From JBHELT01 sp046262935 (GTDB taxonomy: Bacteria > Actinomycetota > CADDZG01 > JAHWKV01): a DNA stretch of 18,378 nucleotides. Positions 6,234 through 13,696 of the stretch are shown here, one piece after another. The stretch spans positions 1-18,378 of the forward strand of contig JBHELT010000086.1 of the NCBI GenBank assembly GCA_046262935.1, given 5' to 3'. The notes under the pieces were generated by a model. That model was given only the letters and a program-made list of their open reading frames with translations, was not told the DNA's origin and did no database searches. Within the stretch, counting starts at the first letter, position 1. Each line of letters begins with the position of its first letter. The translations under genes were made by a program, and so were the position numbers.

Positions 6234-7004
6234 TCATCGTTCAACCATAAGGGGCATGGCCCGACCTGTCTTCCTGAAATATCCGCAATTGACCAGATGG
6301 GTCTTACCAACATGCATCGACGAGATCATCGGCTGATGGATGTGGCCGAAGTAGACCCGCGCCGGCTGCACGTCGCGGATGTATTCAAGCAGGTGAGACG
6401 ATCCCCTCTCACGCCGCTTGGCGACAACATCGTAGGTGAGTTCCGGAAGGTCTGGAGGCACATGCGAGCAAACGACATCAACTATGCCAAGCGAATCCAA
6501 TTTGGAGTTGTACTCCTCTTCCGGGATCTCTCCTTGGATGTGCAGCGGCGTTGGCAACCCTCCTCCAACGAACCCGATCTTGGCCCCCATGATTTCAATG
6601 ACTTTGCCATCTACTGCCTCTACATTGCTTGGAGCCAATTCCCATGCCAGATGCGGGGTGTCAATATTCCCCAGGATCATGAGTGTTGGGCATTTCAGTG
6701 CGTCGAACACTGCCGCATAAGCCTCACGTACCAATGACATGAACCGTTGCGAAACTTCCTCGTCGAGGCTTTCACGGCGCCGCGTCATCACCGCGCGGGC
6801 CTCGTCGAACCGGCGCTCCGCTCGTAGTTGCACAACCTCCGTAACCGCCTCGATGCCGAATACCTCGACCAATATCCCGTCCATGGTTGAGTAGTCGATG
6901 ATGTTGATGAGGTCGCCGAGCAATAAGAGGGTGTCGGTTTCGTCTACCTCGCGCCGGAGGGCCTCCACGGCCGAGTGCAGATCAGAGATGACCTTGTACG
7001 CCAT
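6234..7004 (-). CDS. Calcineurin-like metallophosphoesterase
   Basis: A 256-residue protein with the metallophosphoesterase motifs in order: SDLH (Asp8, His10), GDLIN (Asp31, Asn34), GNID (Asn113), SHVPP (His181) and GHIH (His221, His223). The usual GNH[ED] is GNID here, so the His that often acts as general acid is Ile114; this is seen in some active phosphodiesterase families and need not mean loss of activity. An insertion between motifs 2 and 3 (about residues 35-105) is helical and Arg/Glu-rich. Two metal ions would be bound; substrates in the family range from phosphodiesters to nucleotides, and none can be assigned. It heads the run ending in ArsA and the Cys-rich protein. TACAAT lies 6 nt before the ATG, suggesting a leaderless message. 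Confidence 0.9.
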   Translation of the reverse strand: MAYKVISDLHSAVEALRREVDETDTLLLLGDLINIIDYSTMDGILVEVFGIEAVTEVVQLRAERRFDEARAVMTRRRESLDEEVSQRFMSLVREAYAAVFDALKCPTLMILGNIDTPHLAWELAPSNVEAVDGKVIEIMGAKIGFVGGGLPTPLHIQGEIPEEEYNSKLDSLGIVDVVCSHVPPDLPELTYDVVAKRRERGSSHLLEYIRDVQPARVYFGHIHQPMISSMHVGKTHLVNCGYFRKTGRAMPLMVER

Positions 7005-7010
7005 GTGATG

Positions 7011-7016
7011 ATTGTA
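7011..7016 (-). promoter_or_regulatory. -10 box of the metallophosphoesterase gene, leaderless type
   Basis: TACAAT on the minus strand, then 6 nt, then ATG at 7004. A TTGACT upstream (7030-7025) is too close to serve as -35. There is no Shine-Dalgarno sequence in the short gap. Confidence 0.5.
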
Positions 7017-7142
7017 TGGCCGTCAGTCAATCTTATGTTCGCCAAAATCGCGGGTGAAGTCCTGTCCTGCGACTGAAGAAACTTTCTGAAAATAGTTTCG
7101 TGATTGGGGTCGCGCAAGGGCGAGATTGTCAGTACCCCTCTT

Positions 7143-7148
7143 TACTAT
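7143..7148 (+). promoter_or_regulatory. -10 box of the HNH gene, leaderless type
   Basis: TACTAT, then 6 nt (GAGGGG), then ATG at 7155. GAGGGG touches the ATG, too close for a normal ribosome binding site, which favours the leaderless reading. TTGTCA at 7126-7131 has only an 11-bp spacer. Confidence 0.5.
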
Positions 7149-7154
7149 GAGGGG

Positions 7155-8417
7155 ATGGAAGAAACAGTGCAGTTCAGCTATCCATCCGGTGCCGTTCGCG
7201 ATGCCGATCTGTCCGACCCTTCTTTCACGGATGAAGAAGTGATCGAAGGCGTCGATCGCTGGTATCACGCCCGCCTGGCGTGTGACAGGGCACTCATGTC
7301 CTTCATCCTGGGGGCCGAGCACCGGGGAATCCACAAGCGTGACGGGTTCGCGTCGATCGAAGACTGGACGGCCAATCGATTCGGCATGGGATACACCAAG
7401 GCAGTCGAATTCGTGACGATCGCCCGATGTTTGAATGAGTGCGAGGCTATCGACCGGGCGTACTCACAGGGCAGGGTCAGTTACGACCATCTGCGCGCCA
7501 TCTGCCCCATCGCCAACTATTACAACGAGACTGCCCTGTTGGACGCCGTCGAAGGACGTCCCGCCGCCGACGCGTTCAAACTATTCAAGAAGATCATCGC
7601 GGTAAGTGCTGAAGACTCACGATATCTGCGTGCTGAACGCTGGATGCAGATGCGATGGGACGATCAATTGCGCATGCTCTACGTGTATGCCCAGTTGCCC
7701 GAGGATCAGGGCGCAGCCTTTGAAAAGGCGATCGACGCCTTAGCGACGAAGATCCCCGACGATCCCTCGATGTCCGGTCATACCCCGCTCGGCACCAAGC
7801 GGGCAGATGCGCTCAGTGAATTGGCGGGAGCGGTCCTGTCTCAACTATCTCCCAGTTCGCAGATCGTCATCCACGTCGAGGCCAAAGCCCTTGTGTCCGA
7901 CGAAGCCTGCGCCGAAATCGAAGGCGGGCCAGCGATCTCGGTCGAAACCGCTCGACGTCTGATGTGCGATTCGGTCATCCAAACCGTTGTCGAAAACCCT
8001 GATGGCGATCCGATATCCATGGGAAGGGCCAAACGATTTCCACCGCCATACATGAAGCGAGAACTAAGAAGAAGAGACAACCATTGCCGATTCCCACAGT
8101 GCCGCCGCAAGAAATCTCTCATCGCGCACCACATCCTGTGGTGGGGCAAAGACATGGGCCCAACTGATTGGGACAACCTAGTCATGCTGTGTCCTGGGCA
8201 CCACTACCTCGTTCATGAAGGCGGTTGGACGATCATCGGCGAACCGCCCGAAGTCAGCTTCGTCTCCCCGGCGGGTCGTCAAGTGAAACCGGGTCCCCCA
8301 CCCGTCCCCGAAGAAATCGCGATGCGGTTTGGACCGGAATTCGCACTCGCACTCGGGGGAGCCCAATCGTCAAGAACTCAGGAACCGAGTGCAACGGCCG
8401 CCGTTCGGGAGCCGTGA
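7155..8417 (+). CDS. HNH endonuclease-like protein, DUF222-type N-terminus
   Basis: A 420-residue protein. The N-terminal two thirds (about residues 20-270) are mainly helical and look like the DUF222 region common in actinobacteria. The C-terminal HNH domain starts near residue 305: CRFPQC (Cys311, Cys316), AHHI (His325, His326), then DNLVMLCPGHHYLVHEGGW with the Asn of HNH and the second zinc pair. All HNH landmarks are intact, so nuclease activity is plausible but substrate and role are unknown; such genes often occur in many copies per genome. The last 20-30 residues are poorly conserved-looking and Pro/Ser-rich. I use ATG 7155, placed 6 nt after TACTAT; a TTG at 7104 would add 17 residues. 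It is a single gene on its own promoter, convergent with the next gene with 4 bp between stops. Confidence 0.88.
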   Translation: MEETVQFSYPSGAVRDADLSDPSFTDEEVIEGVDRWYHARLACDRALMSFILGAEHRGIHKRDGFASIEDWTANRFGMGYTKAVEFVTIARCLNECEAIDRAYSQGRVSYDHLRAICPIANYYNETALLDAVEGRPAADAFKLFKKIIAVSAEDSRYLRAERWMQMRWDDQLRMLYVYAQLPEDQGAAFEKAIDALATKIPDDPSMSGHTPLGTKRADALSELAGAVLSQLSPSSQIVIHVEAKALVSDEACAEIEGGPAISVETARRLMCDSVIQTVVENPDGDPISMGRAKRFPPPYMKRELRRRDNHCRFPQCRRKKSLIAHHILWWGKDMGPTDWDNLVMLCPGHHYLVHEGGWTIIGEPPEVSFVSPAGRQVKPGPPPVPEEIAMRFGPEFALALGGAQSSRTQEPSATAAVREP

Positions 8418-8421
8418 ACGA

Positions 8422-9246
8422 TCACTTCCTGGCGGCAAAACTCGCGGCCAGACCTCCGAAGATCAATAAAGCCCCGAGCCCTATCGACGAATAGAGCAAA
8501 GTGCGCGCCGAAAGAAGAGACACAGCCTTCGGGTCCTCGGCTTTTCGAGTGGCGTCGTATGCGCTCACTGCAACCAGTGCGGCATATGCCGCGAAGTAGC
8601 AGAGCTTGATCACCAACAACATGACTCGCGGCGATGGCAAGAAAAGTGCCGTGAGCAGCCACCAAAGACCGATGATGACCCGAGAAACTCCATCGATCGT
8701 TTCCCCTAGGTACAGGTGACCTAGGCCTGGCACTAACGACAGGGCGCCTGCCACGCGCGGATCCTTAGGGGCCATGATCTTCGGGTCGTCGTCCTCAGAC
8801 TTGAACGCATCATAAAAACTCGTTCCGCAGACTGAACATCGGTTGCTGGACATCGGGTTTTCGTTGTCACATGAGGGACAAGTCCAGGCCAGTACTTTTC
8901 CACGCTTGGTGATGGGGCCGGATCTAGCTTCGACATCAGCGTCATGAGGCGTGTCAGCAACTTTGCCCCATGCCGCTTTCACTTCCGGACTGTCCTCAGG
9001 CTGAAGCTTGGGGACCAATCCCACGTTCAAAGTGGCGCCGGTGTCGATAGGTCCAACGGGGCCCGCGGTGCTGGGGGCCAGCGTGCTGGGGGAAGCGGCG
9101 CTGGGGGCCGGCGTGCTGGGGCCCGCGGTGCTGGGGGCCGGCGTGCTGGGGGAAGCGGTGCTGGGGGCCGGCTCGAACTTGAGCAGGCACAACGAGCAGA
9201 ATTCCGCATCGTCTCGGTTGAGGCTCTTACAACGGGGGCAATGCAT
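8422..9246 (-). CDS. Zinc-ribbon membrane protein with Pro/Ala/Ser/Thr repeat
   Basis: A 274-residue protein in four parts. An N-terminal zinc ribbon has Cys3, Cys6, Cys17 and Cys20 (CPRC and CSLC). Residues 26-63 are pentapeptide repeats of PAPST/ASPST/AGPST type. A second zinc finger has CPSC and CSVC (Cys123, Cys126, Cys137, Cys140). From about residue 163 comes a membrane domain with a motif SLVPGLGHLYLGE like TM2/DUF5683-type proteins, two or three central helices and a final helix ending SFAARK. The zinc ribbons would face the cytoplasm. No function is known to me. ATG 9246 has GATAGT 6 nt upstream, overlapping the stop of the uppS-like gene, so it may have its own leaderless promoter as well as read-through. 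Confidence 0.85.
   Translation of the reverse strand: MHCPRCKSLNRDDAEFCSLCLLKFEPAPSTASPSTPAPSTAGPSTPAPSAASPSTLAPSTAGPVGPIDTGATLNVGLVPKLQPEDSPEVKAAWGKVADTPHDADVEARSGPITKRGKVLAWTCPSCDNENPMSSNRCSVCGTSFYDAFKSEDDDPKIMAPKDPRVAGALSLVPGLGHLYLGETIDGVSRVIIGLWWLLTALFLPSPRVMLLVIKLCYFAAYAALVAVSAYDATRKAEDPKAVSLLSARTLLYSSIGLGALLIFGGLAASFAARK
9058..9171 (-). repeat. 15-bp minisatellite within the zinc-ribbon gene
   Basis: Seven and a half 15-bp units encode PAPST, ASPST, PAPST, AGPST, PAPSA, ASPST, LAPST, AGP. The order repeats after four units, so there is a 60-bp higher-order repeat present twice (the second copy slightly short). Runs of G on the plus strand recur every 15 bp. All units keep the reading frame. 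Confidence 0.88.
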
Positions 9247-9252
9247 CGTTCA

Positions 9253-9258
9253 ACTATC
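9253..9258 (-). promoter_or_regulatory. Possible -10 box of the zinc-ribbon gene
   Basis: GATAGT on the minus strand lies 6 nt before the ATG at 9246 and contains the stop codon of the upstream cis-prenyltransferase gene. The first base departs from TANNNT, so this is weaker than the other cases. Confidence 0.35.
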
Positions 9259-10150
9259 CCCCGAAACGACGGATCCTTGCCGAATATTCGAGGACCGTTT
9301 CAACGACATCTTCCTCGGTGAGCGACGGGAAGTACTTGGGAGTGAACACCATCTCTGCGTATGCCGACTGCAGTGGCAGGAACCCAGACGATCGCATCTC
9401 ACCTGAAGTCCGCCAGACGATGTCCGGGTTGGGATAGGGCTGTCCTGCCGTGTCGAGGAAGTCCGACACATCCAGCCGTGCGATGCCCCCGGTGTCGGCG
9501 ATGCCCCCGGTGTCGGCGAGGCCCGCGCGGGTGGTGAAAGCGGCAGGGTCGGCCCCCGACGCGCGGCTCATCTTTTCGATCGCTCGTTGCATCTCGTCGG
9601 CCCCACCGTAGTTGATCGCGAGGTTGATGACATTGCGAGTGAAAGCCTCAGTCTTGGCCTCGATCTGTTCGATGGCCACTTTCAGACTCGCAGGAAGTCC
9701 GTCGGGGAAACCCGCGGCGGCAGCAGTTGGCTCGGCGCCGGCGGGGACCCCCTCGAGCCTACCTAGATGCACAACGCGCACCTCTTCTTCGATCGCCTCT
9801 GGAAGAAGGTCGCTCAGCCATTCCTCGTAAAGAGCCATCAGGGCCGCCACCTGGTCGGCGCTTCGTTTCCAATTCTCGGTCGAGAAGGCCCAAACGGTGA
9901 TGGTGTGGATCCCGATCTGACGACAGAATCGTGACAGTTTCTTCGCAACCTCGAAACCCTTTCGATGACCATCCATAACGGTCTCGCCTCGCTCTTCGGC
10001 CCACCTTCGGTTGCCGTCGGGGATAACGGCGAGGTGGTGCGGGATGGCCGCCTCGCCCTTACGTAACCGCTCAATGGCACCTTGCACAACCGGATCATCG
10101 CCTCCGGCCCGCTCGGCGGCTGGCTGACGGGTGGATGTGGGTGTATCCAT
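9254..10150 (-). CDS. uppS: Cis-prenyltransferase, undecaprenyl diphosphate synthase-like
   Basis: A 298-residue member of the UppS/DHDDS family, which adds isopentenyl units in cis to make the polyprenyl diphosphate carrier of wall and surface glycans. The active-site motif is HLAVIPDGNRRWA (Asp45; most bacterial enzymes have MDGNGRWA), followed by FSTENWKR (region III), NLAINYGGADEM (region IV) and WRTSGEMRSSGFLPLQSAYAE (region V), all intact. It is longer than the common 230-260 residues because of an extra N-terminus and two low-complexity insertions: an Ala/Pro stretch, VPAGAEPTAAAAGFPDGLP, and ADTGGI repeats. I use ATG 10150; an earlier TTG at 10162 would overlap the upstream gene. The gene is 8 bp from the trans-synthase, whose product class it extends. 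Product length cannot be read from sequence. Confidence 0.85.
   Translation of the reverse strand: MDTPTSTRQPAAERAGGDDPVVQGAIERLRKGEAAIPHHLAVIPDGNRRWAEERGETVMDGHRKGFEVAKKLSRFCRQIGIHTITVWAFSTENWKRSADQVAALMALYEEWLSDLLPEAIEEEVRVVHLGRLEGVPAGAEPTAAAAGFPDGLPASLKVAIEQIEAKTEAFTRNVINLAINYGGADEMQRAIEKMSRASGADPAAFTTRAGLADTGGIADTGGIARLDVSDFLDTAGQPYPNPDIVWRTSGEMRSSGFLPLQSAYAEMVFTPKYFPSLTEEDVVETVLEYSARIRRFGG
9482..9526 (-). repeat. 18-bp tandem repeat inside the uppS-like gene
   Basis: Two exact 18-bp units (9482-9499 and 9500-9517) plus a degenerate partial third encode ADTGGI-ADTGGI preceded by GL. The insert lies between the region IV motif and region V, at a surface-loop position. Confidence 0.85.
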
Positions 10151-10158
10151 CGGATGTC

Positions 10159-11133
10159 TCAACCGACCGAGGGAACCCGGTCCACGACCAGGCGGGTCAA
10201 ACGTTCCAGAGCCTCGCGGGCCTCGCCCTCGCCGATCTCTTTCAGTGCGATCAAAGCCTTGTCCACATGATCGAACGCGATCTCGCGCGCTTCGTTAAAG
10301 GCACCGCTTTCCACTACTGCGCCGCGAACGCGGTCGACATCGACATCGGCGGAACCCAACGAGTCAGACAATCCATCAACCTTGCTTATCGCCAGGATGA
10401 CCGGCAGTGTGTAAACACCATCGCGAAGGTCGGTCCCCGGAGGCTTTCCAAGTGCGTCTTCACTCGCCGCGATGTCTAAAAGGTCGTCGGCGATCTGGAA
10501 TGCATAACCGAACGAGGAGCCGAAATTCTTGAGGCTCTCAACCTCGGCGGCAGCAGCCCCCGCTAACGTGGCACCTAGCCGCGTGCATGCTTCGATGAGT
10601 GATGCAGTTTTTCCGCGGATCGTCGACAGATAGTCGGCCTGGGTCCGCGCCGGATCATAGGTAGAGCGCAGTTCGCTCACCTGACCTTCAACGACCTCGG
10701 CTATCGCGTCGGCGAGCACCGAGGGAACATCTCCCCCAACTTCTGCCGCCAGGCCCGAAGCCTTTGCGAAAAGGTAATCACCAGCAAGGATGGCGACCTT
10801 GTTGCCCCATCTTTGGTTGGCGCTGGGGACCCCCCTGCGAAGATCGGCCTCGTCGATCACGTCGTCGTGGTAGAGCGTCGCAAGATGCGTCATCTCGATG
10901 GCGGCGCCGGTCATCTCGGCCGCGCGATTCGATCCTCCAGCCGCCTTTGCGGCCAGAACAACCAATGCAGGGCGCAGTCTTTTCCCGCCAGCTTTCGTCA
11001 GATAGGTTGTCGACTCCGTTAGGAAAGATGTCGCTTCTGAAGAAACCGCGACCATCAGCTCTTCGATGCGGGCTAAGTCATCTGCGATCGGCTCTAGGAC
11101 TGCTCCAACTTGATCGCGGGAAAGTGGCTCCAC
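10159..11133 (-). CDS. Trans-polyprenyl diphosphate synthase (long-chain type)
   Basis: A 324-residue all-helical isoprenyl synthase. Landmarks: GGKRLRP (residues 49-55), the first Asp-rich motif HDDVIDEADLRRG (Asp90, Asp91, Asp94), RGKTASLIEA, and the second Asp-rich motif FQIADDLLDIA near residue 215. Small residues (Ala85, Thr86) four and five positions before the first Asp motif fit enzymes making long chains, such as octaprenyl- or nonaprenyl-type, for quinone side chains, rather than GGPP; exact length is not readable. The GTG start is 6 nt after the YjbQ stop and lacks a well-spaced Shine-Dalgarno, so translation is probably coupled. The stop lies 8 bp before the uppS-like ATG. Confidence 0.88.
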   Translation of the reverse strand: MEPLSRDQVGAVLEPIADDLARIEELMVAVSSEATSFLTESTTYLTKAGGKRLRPALVVLAAKAAGGSNRAAEMTGAAIEMTHLATLYHDDVIDEADLRRGVPSANQRWGNKVAILAGDYLFAKASGLAAEVGGDVPSVLADAIAEVVEGQVSELRSTYDPARTQADYLSTIRGKTASLIEACTRLGATLAGAAAAEVESLKNFGSSFGYAFQIADDLLDIAASEDALGKPPGTDLRDGVYTLPVILAISKVDGLSDSLGSADVDVDRVRGAVVESGAFNEAREIAFDHVDKALIALKEIGEGEAREALERLTRLVVDRVPSVG

Positions 11134-11139
11134 CCTTGA

Positions 11140-11586
11140 TCACACACCACAGATCTGTATCAACACTTCACGGTCACGTGCTCGATCGAACTCGATGAAC
11201 ATGACCCTCTGCCACTTACCCAACAGCAATTCGCCATCGCCCACGGGGATGTATTCCGAAGTCTTTCCGCCAAGCACTTGCCGTAGATGCGCGTGGGCAT
11301 TCTTCGTTTCGTCTTCGTGCATGTTCTCTGTGCGGATGTTGAAGTCATCGTGCAGATAGGTCTCCATCATCGGCACCAGTCGTTGAAGGGTCGCGTTGAT
11401 ATCGGCAAGCAAACCCGATTCCTTCTCGTTGACCAATACGGCGCAAGTGGTGTGCGGTGAATAAACCAGGGCATACCCTTCTTGAATCCCTGAGGTCAAG
11501 ATGACCTTCTCGACGTCAGCCGTGATATCGATGACGTGGAACTCGTTCTTGGTTCCGATCTGTAACCTCTCTCGATGGATCTTCAA
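11140..11586 (-). CDS. YjbQ/UPF0047 family protein
   Basis: A 148-residue protein of the YjbQ (secondary thiamine-phosphate synthase-like) fold. Core sequence: LVYSPHTTCAVLVNEKESGLL with the conserved His-Thr-Thr (about residues 45-48), the ENMHEDETKNAHAHLRQVLGG stretch with several His, and a C-terminal GELLLGKWQRVMFIEFDRARDREV. Length matches the family (about 140). Family members have a weak thiamine-phosphate synthase activity in vitro; their real role is unsettled. Start: TTG at 11586, supported by a perfect AAGGAG 6 nt upstream; no better in-frame ATG is present. It lies 32 bp after ispH and 6 nt before the polyprenyl synthase, so it is inside the isoprenoid run without an obvious isoprenoid role. 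Confidence 0.9.
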   Translation of the reverse strand: MKIHRERLQIGTKNEFHVIDITADVEKVILTSGIQEGYALVYSPHTTCAVLVNEKESGLLADINATLQRLVPMMETYLHDDFNIRTENMHEDETKNAHAHLRQVLGGKTSEYIPVGDGELLLGKWQRVMFIEFDRARDREVLIQICGV

Positions 11587-11592
11587 CGATGA

Positions 11593-11598
11593 CTCCTT
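11593..11598 (-). promoter_or_regulatory. Ribosome binding site deciding a TTG start (YjbQ)
   Basis: AAGGAG on the minus strand, 6 nt before TTG 11586. It is the strongest evidence that the YjbQ-type gene begins with TTG. Confidence 0.78.
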
Positions 11599-11618
11599 AG
11601 GCGGACGGACAAGATCAA

Positions 11619-12554
11619 CTAAAGACTTGCCGGCAAGGGAAAGAACACATCTTCGGTGGCTACCGTGATCTCTTCGACCTCTTTGATACCCCTTGCCTTT
11701 AGATTCTCAACCACTCTTTGAACAAGCACTTCTGGCGTTGAAGCGCCCGATGAGATCCCAATGACTTCGGCACCATCCAGCCATTCGGATCGGATGGTGG
11801 TTTCGTCTTCGATCAACCATGCTTGGGCCCCCGCCTCGCGGGCCACCTCAACCAATCGGTTGGAGTTCGAAGAATTCTTAGAGCCCACCACGAAAACGAC
11901 ATCGGCCTCGCGGGCAAGACTCTTCACGGCTGCCTGTCTGTTCTGACTGGCGTAGCAGATGTCGTCTTTGGTAGGCCCCTTGATCGAAGGGAAGCGCTCT
12001 CGAAGTGCATCGCGGATCTGGATGGTGTCGTCGACGGCCAGGGTTGTCTGCGATATGAAAGCGACGTCGGCACCATCTGCGATCGGCAAACTCGCAACAT
12101 CCTCGGGCCGCTCGACGACGATCGTCTGATCGGGGGCCTGGCCCGATGTCCCTTCAACCTCTTCGTGTCCAGCGTGGCCTATCAGCACGATCGTCTTGCC
12201 CTGGCTCGCGAACCTGCGCGCTTCGACGTGCACCTTGGTCACCAATGGACATGTCGCATCGATAACGGTGAGGTCGCGCGCTTTGGAGTTTTCGTAAACC
12301 CAAGGTGCAACACCGTGAGCGGACAGCACGCAGATAGAACCTTTGGGTATCTCGTTCTCGCTCTCAACGAAGATGGCACCCTTCGCCTCGAGTTGGGTGA
12401 CAACGTGCAGGTTGTGGACGATCTGTTTTCGAACGTAAACCGGGGCGCCGTGCACCTCAAGAGCCCGCTCAACGATCTCAACCGCGCGATCAACGCCAGC
12501 ACACCATCCGCGTGGGGCTGCTATCAGGATCTTCTTGAGCTTAGAAGGGCTCAC
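11619..12554 (-). CDS. ispH: 4-hydroxy-3-methylbut-2-enyl diphosphate reductase IspH
   Basis: A 311-residue LytB/IspH protein of normal length. The three cluster-binding cysteines are in the expected motifs: RGWCAGV (Cys18), DATCPLV (Cys102) and DDICYASQNRQ (Cys200). Also present are HNLH, SAHGV (His80), GHAGHEEVEGT (His130, Glu132) and NSNRLVEVA and SSGASTPE of the C-terminal domain. It catalyses the last MEP-pathway step, reductive removal of the hydroxyl from HMBPP to give IPP and DMAPP, using a [4Fe-4S] cluster. The GTG start overlaps the ispG stop in GTGA, so the two consecutive MEP enzymes are coupled. GTG is the first in-frame start; the lysine-rich MSPSKLKK is a normal leader for the family. 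Confidence 0.96.
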   Translation of the reverse strand: MSPSKLKKILIAAPRGWCAGVDRAVEIVERALEVHGAPVYVRKQIVHNLHVVTQLEAKGAIFVESENEIPKGSICVLSAHGVAPWVYENSKARDLTVIDATCPLVTKVHVEARRFASQGKTIVLIGHAGHEEVEGTSGQAPDQTIVVERPEDVASLPIADGADVAFISQTTLAVDDTIQIRDALRERFPSIKGPTKDDICYASQNRQAAVKSLAREADVVFVVGSKNSSNSNRLVEVAREAGAQAWLIEDETTIRSEWLDGAEVIGISSGASTPEVLVQRVVENLKARGIKEVEEITVATEDVFFPLPASL

Positions 12555-13696
12555 TTGGCGCCTGTGATTTCGGCGCCTGCGGTAGCGGCCTCGGCAACAC
12601 GGCTATCGGCCTGGGCGTTGGCTGCGGCAAGTTCGGTTGCAACTTTCACGGCCTCATCCATGAGGGCATCGACCATCTTGTCGGCCGGCACCCACCCGAT
12701 CTGTTTGCCCCTCGAGAACAGCAGTCCCCGCCCTGGGCCTGCCGCGATACCAACATCGGCTTCGCGTGCCTCGCCCGGGCCGTTGACTTCGCAACCCATG
12801 ACAGCGATCTGGATGGGGGGCAGTTTCATCGATTCGAGTCTCTCCTGAACCCGCCGAGTGAGATCGAATACATCCAACTCGGCCCTGCCGCAGGACGGGC
12901 ATGCCACCAGATCGAAGGTGGAACGACGCAAGCCAACGGTCTGCAGTATCTGCTTTGCAACTTTCACCTCTTCGACCGGGTCGGCCGTCAAAGAAACCCT
13001 TATGGTGTCGCCGATGCCCTCAGACAGAAGCGTGCCGATGCCGATCGCCGATTTCATGATCCCGTAAGGCGGTGGTCCGGCCTCGGTGACGCCCAGATGC
13101 AAGGGGTAATCAACGGCTTCAGCGAGCAGCCGATATGCGGCGATCATCTGAGGAACGTTCTGATGCTTGACCGAGATCTTGATGTCTTCGAATCCCTCGT
13201 CTTCGAGCAGTCGCACTTCTTCTAGAGCGCTCGCAACGAGAGCCTCAGGTGTCGGGCCCCCGAACTTCGCGACCAATCGTTTGTCCAAAGAACCGGCATT
13301 CACTCCGATGCGGATGGGGACCTTGCGTGCCTGGGCCTCTTTGACGATGGTTCGGATCTGACCTTCATCGCGGATGTTTCCCGGATTCAATCGCAGGCCC
13401 TGGACGCCAGCCTCAAGAGCCATCATCGCGAGGCGGAAAGAGAAATGGATGTCCGCGATGATCGGCACACCGGCCTCTTTCACTATGTGGGGCAATGCTT
13501 TGGCATCGCCCTCGTGCGGCACCGCAACCCTTACTATGTCGGCGCCCTGAGTCGCTATGGCGTGGGCTTGGATGAGCGTGGCATCCACGTCTTCGGTCTT
13601 GGTCGTAGTCATCGACTGGATCGAGACGGGGGCCCCGCCGCCGATCTCGACGCTGCCGACCTTCAATCTCCTAGATACCCGACGCTCTGCCAGCAT
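12551..13696 (-). CDS. ispG: 4-hydroxy-3-methylbut-2-enyl diphosphate synthase IspG
   Basis: A 381-residue two-domain GcpE/IspG. The TIM barrel begins with VSIQSMTTTKTEDVDATL and includes RLNPGNI, RIGVNAGSL and ISVKHQNV. The C-terminal iron-sulfur domain has Cys266 and Cys269 (ACPSCGRAELD) and Cys302 with MGCEVNGPGEA, which bind the [4Fe-4S] cluster. After about residue 350 there is an Ala-rich tail, longer than the E. coli enzyme, with AAANAQADSR and EITGAK. It makes HMBPP from 2-C-methyl-D-erythritol 2,4-cyclodiphosphate. The ATG is preceded by AAGGGA about 9 nt upstream. It heads the isoprenoid run, after a 295-bp gap from the next upstream gene. Confidence 0.96.
   Translation of the reverse strand: MLAERRVSRRLKVGSVEIGGGAPVSIQSMTTTKTEDVDATLIQAHAIATQGADIVRVAVPHEGDAKALPHIVKEAGVPIIADIHFSFRLAMMALEAGVQGLRLNPGNIRDEGQIRTIVKEAQARKVPIRIGVNAGSLDKRLVAKFGGPTPEALVASALEEVRLLEDEGFEDIKISVKHQNVPQMIAAYRLLAEAVDYPLHLGVTEAGPPPYGIMKSAIGIGTLLSEGIGDTIRVSLTADPVEEVKVAKQILQTVGLRRSTFDLVACPSCGRAELDVFDLTRRVQERLESMKLPPIQIAVMGCEVNGPGEAREADVGIAAGPGRGLLFSRGKQIGWVPADKMVDALMDEAVKVATELAAANAQADSRVAEAATAGAEITGAK

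Noticed and set aside
6057..6737. Plus-strand frame of 226 codons over the SRPBCC and metallophosphoesterase genes
   Set aside because: It runs antisense to two genes with intact motifs and has no recognisable domain.
9058..9171. G-quadruplex in the minisatellite
   Set aside because: Loops between G runs are about 10 nt, longer than the usual limit, so a stable quadruplex is doubtful.
11823..12848. Long plus-strand open frame (341 codons) opposite ispH and ispG
   Set aside because: It lies wholly antisense to two well-supported enzymes and its translation resembles no protein family; it arises from codon bias of the genes on the other strand.
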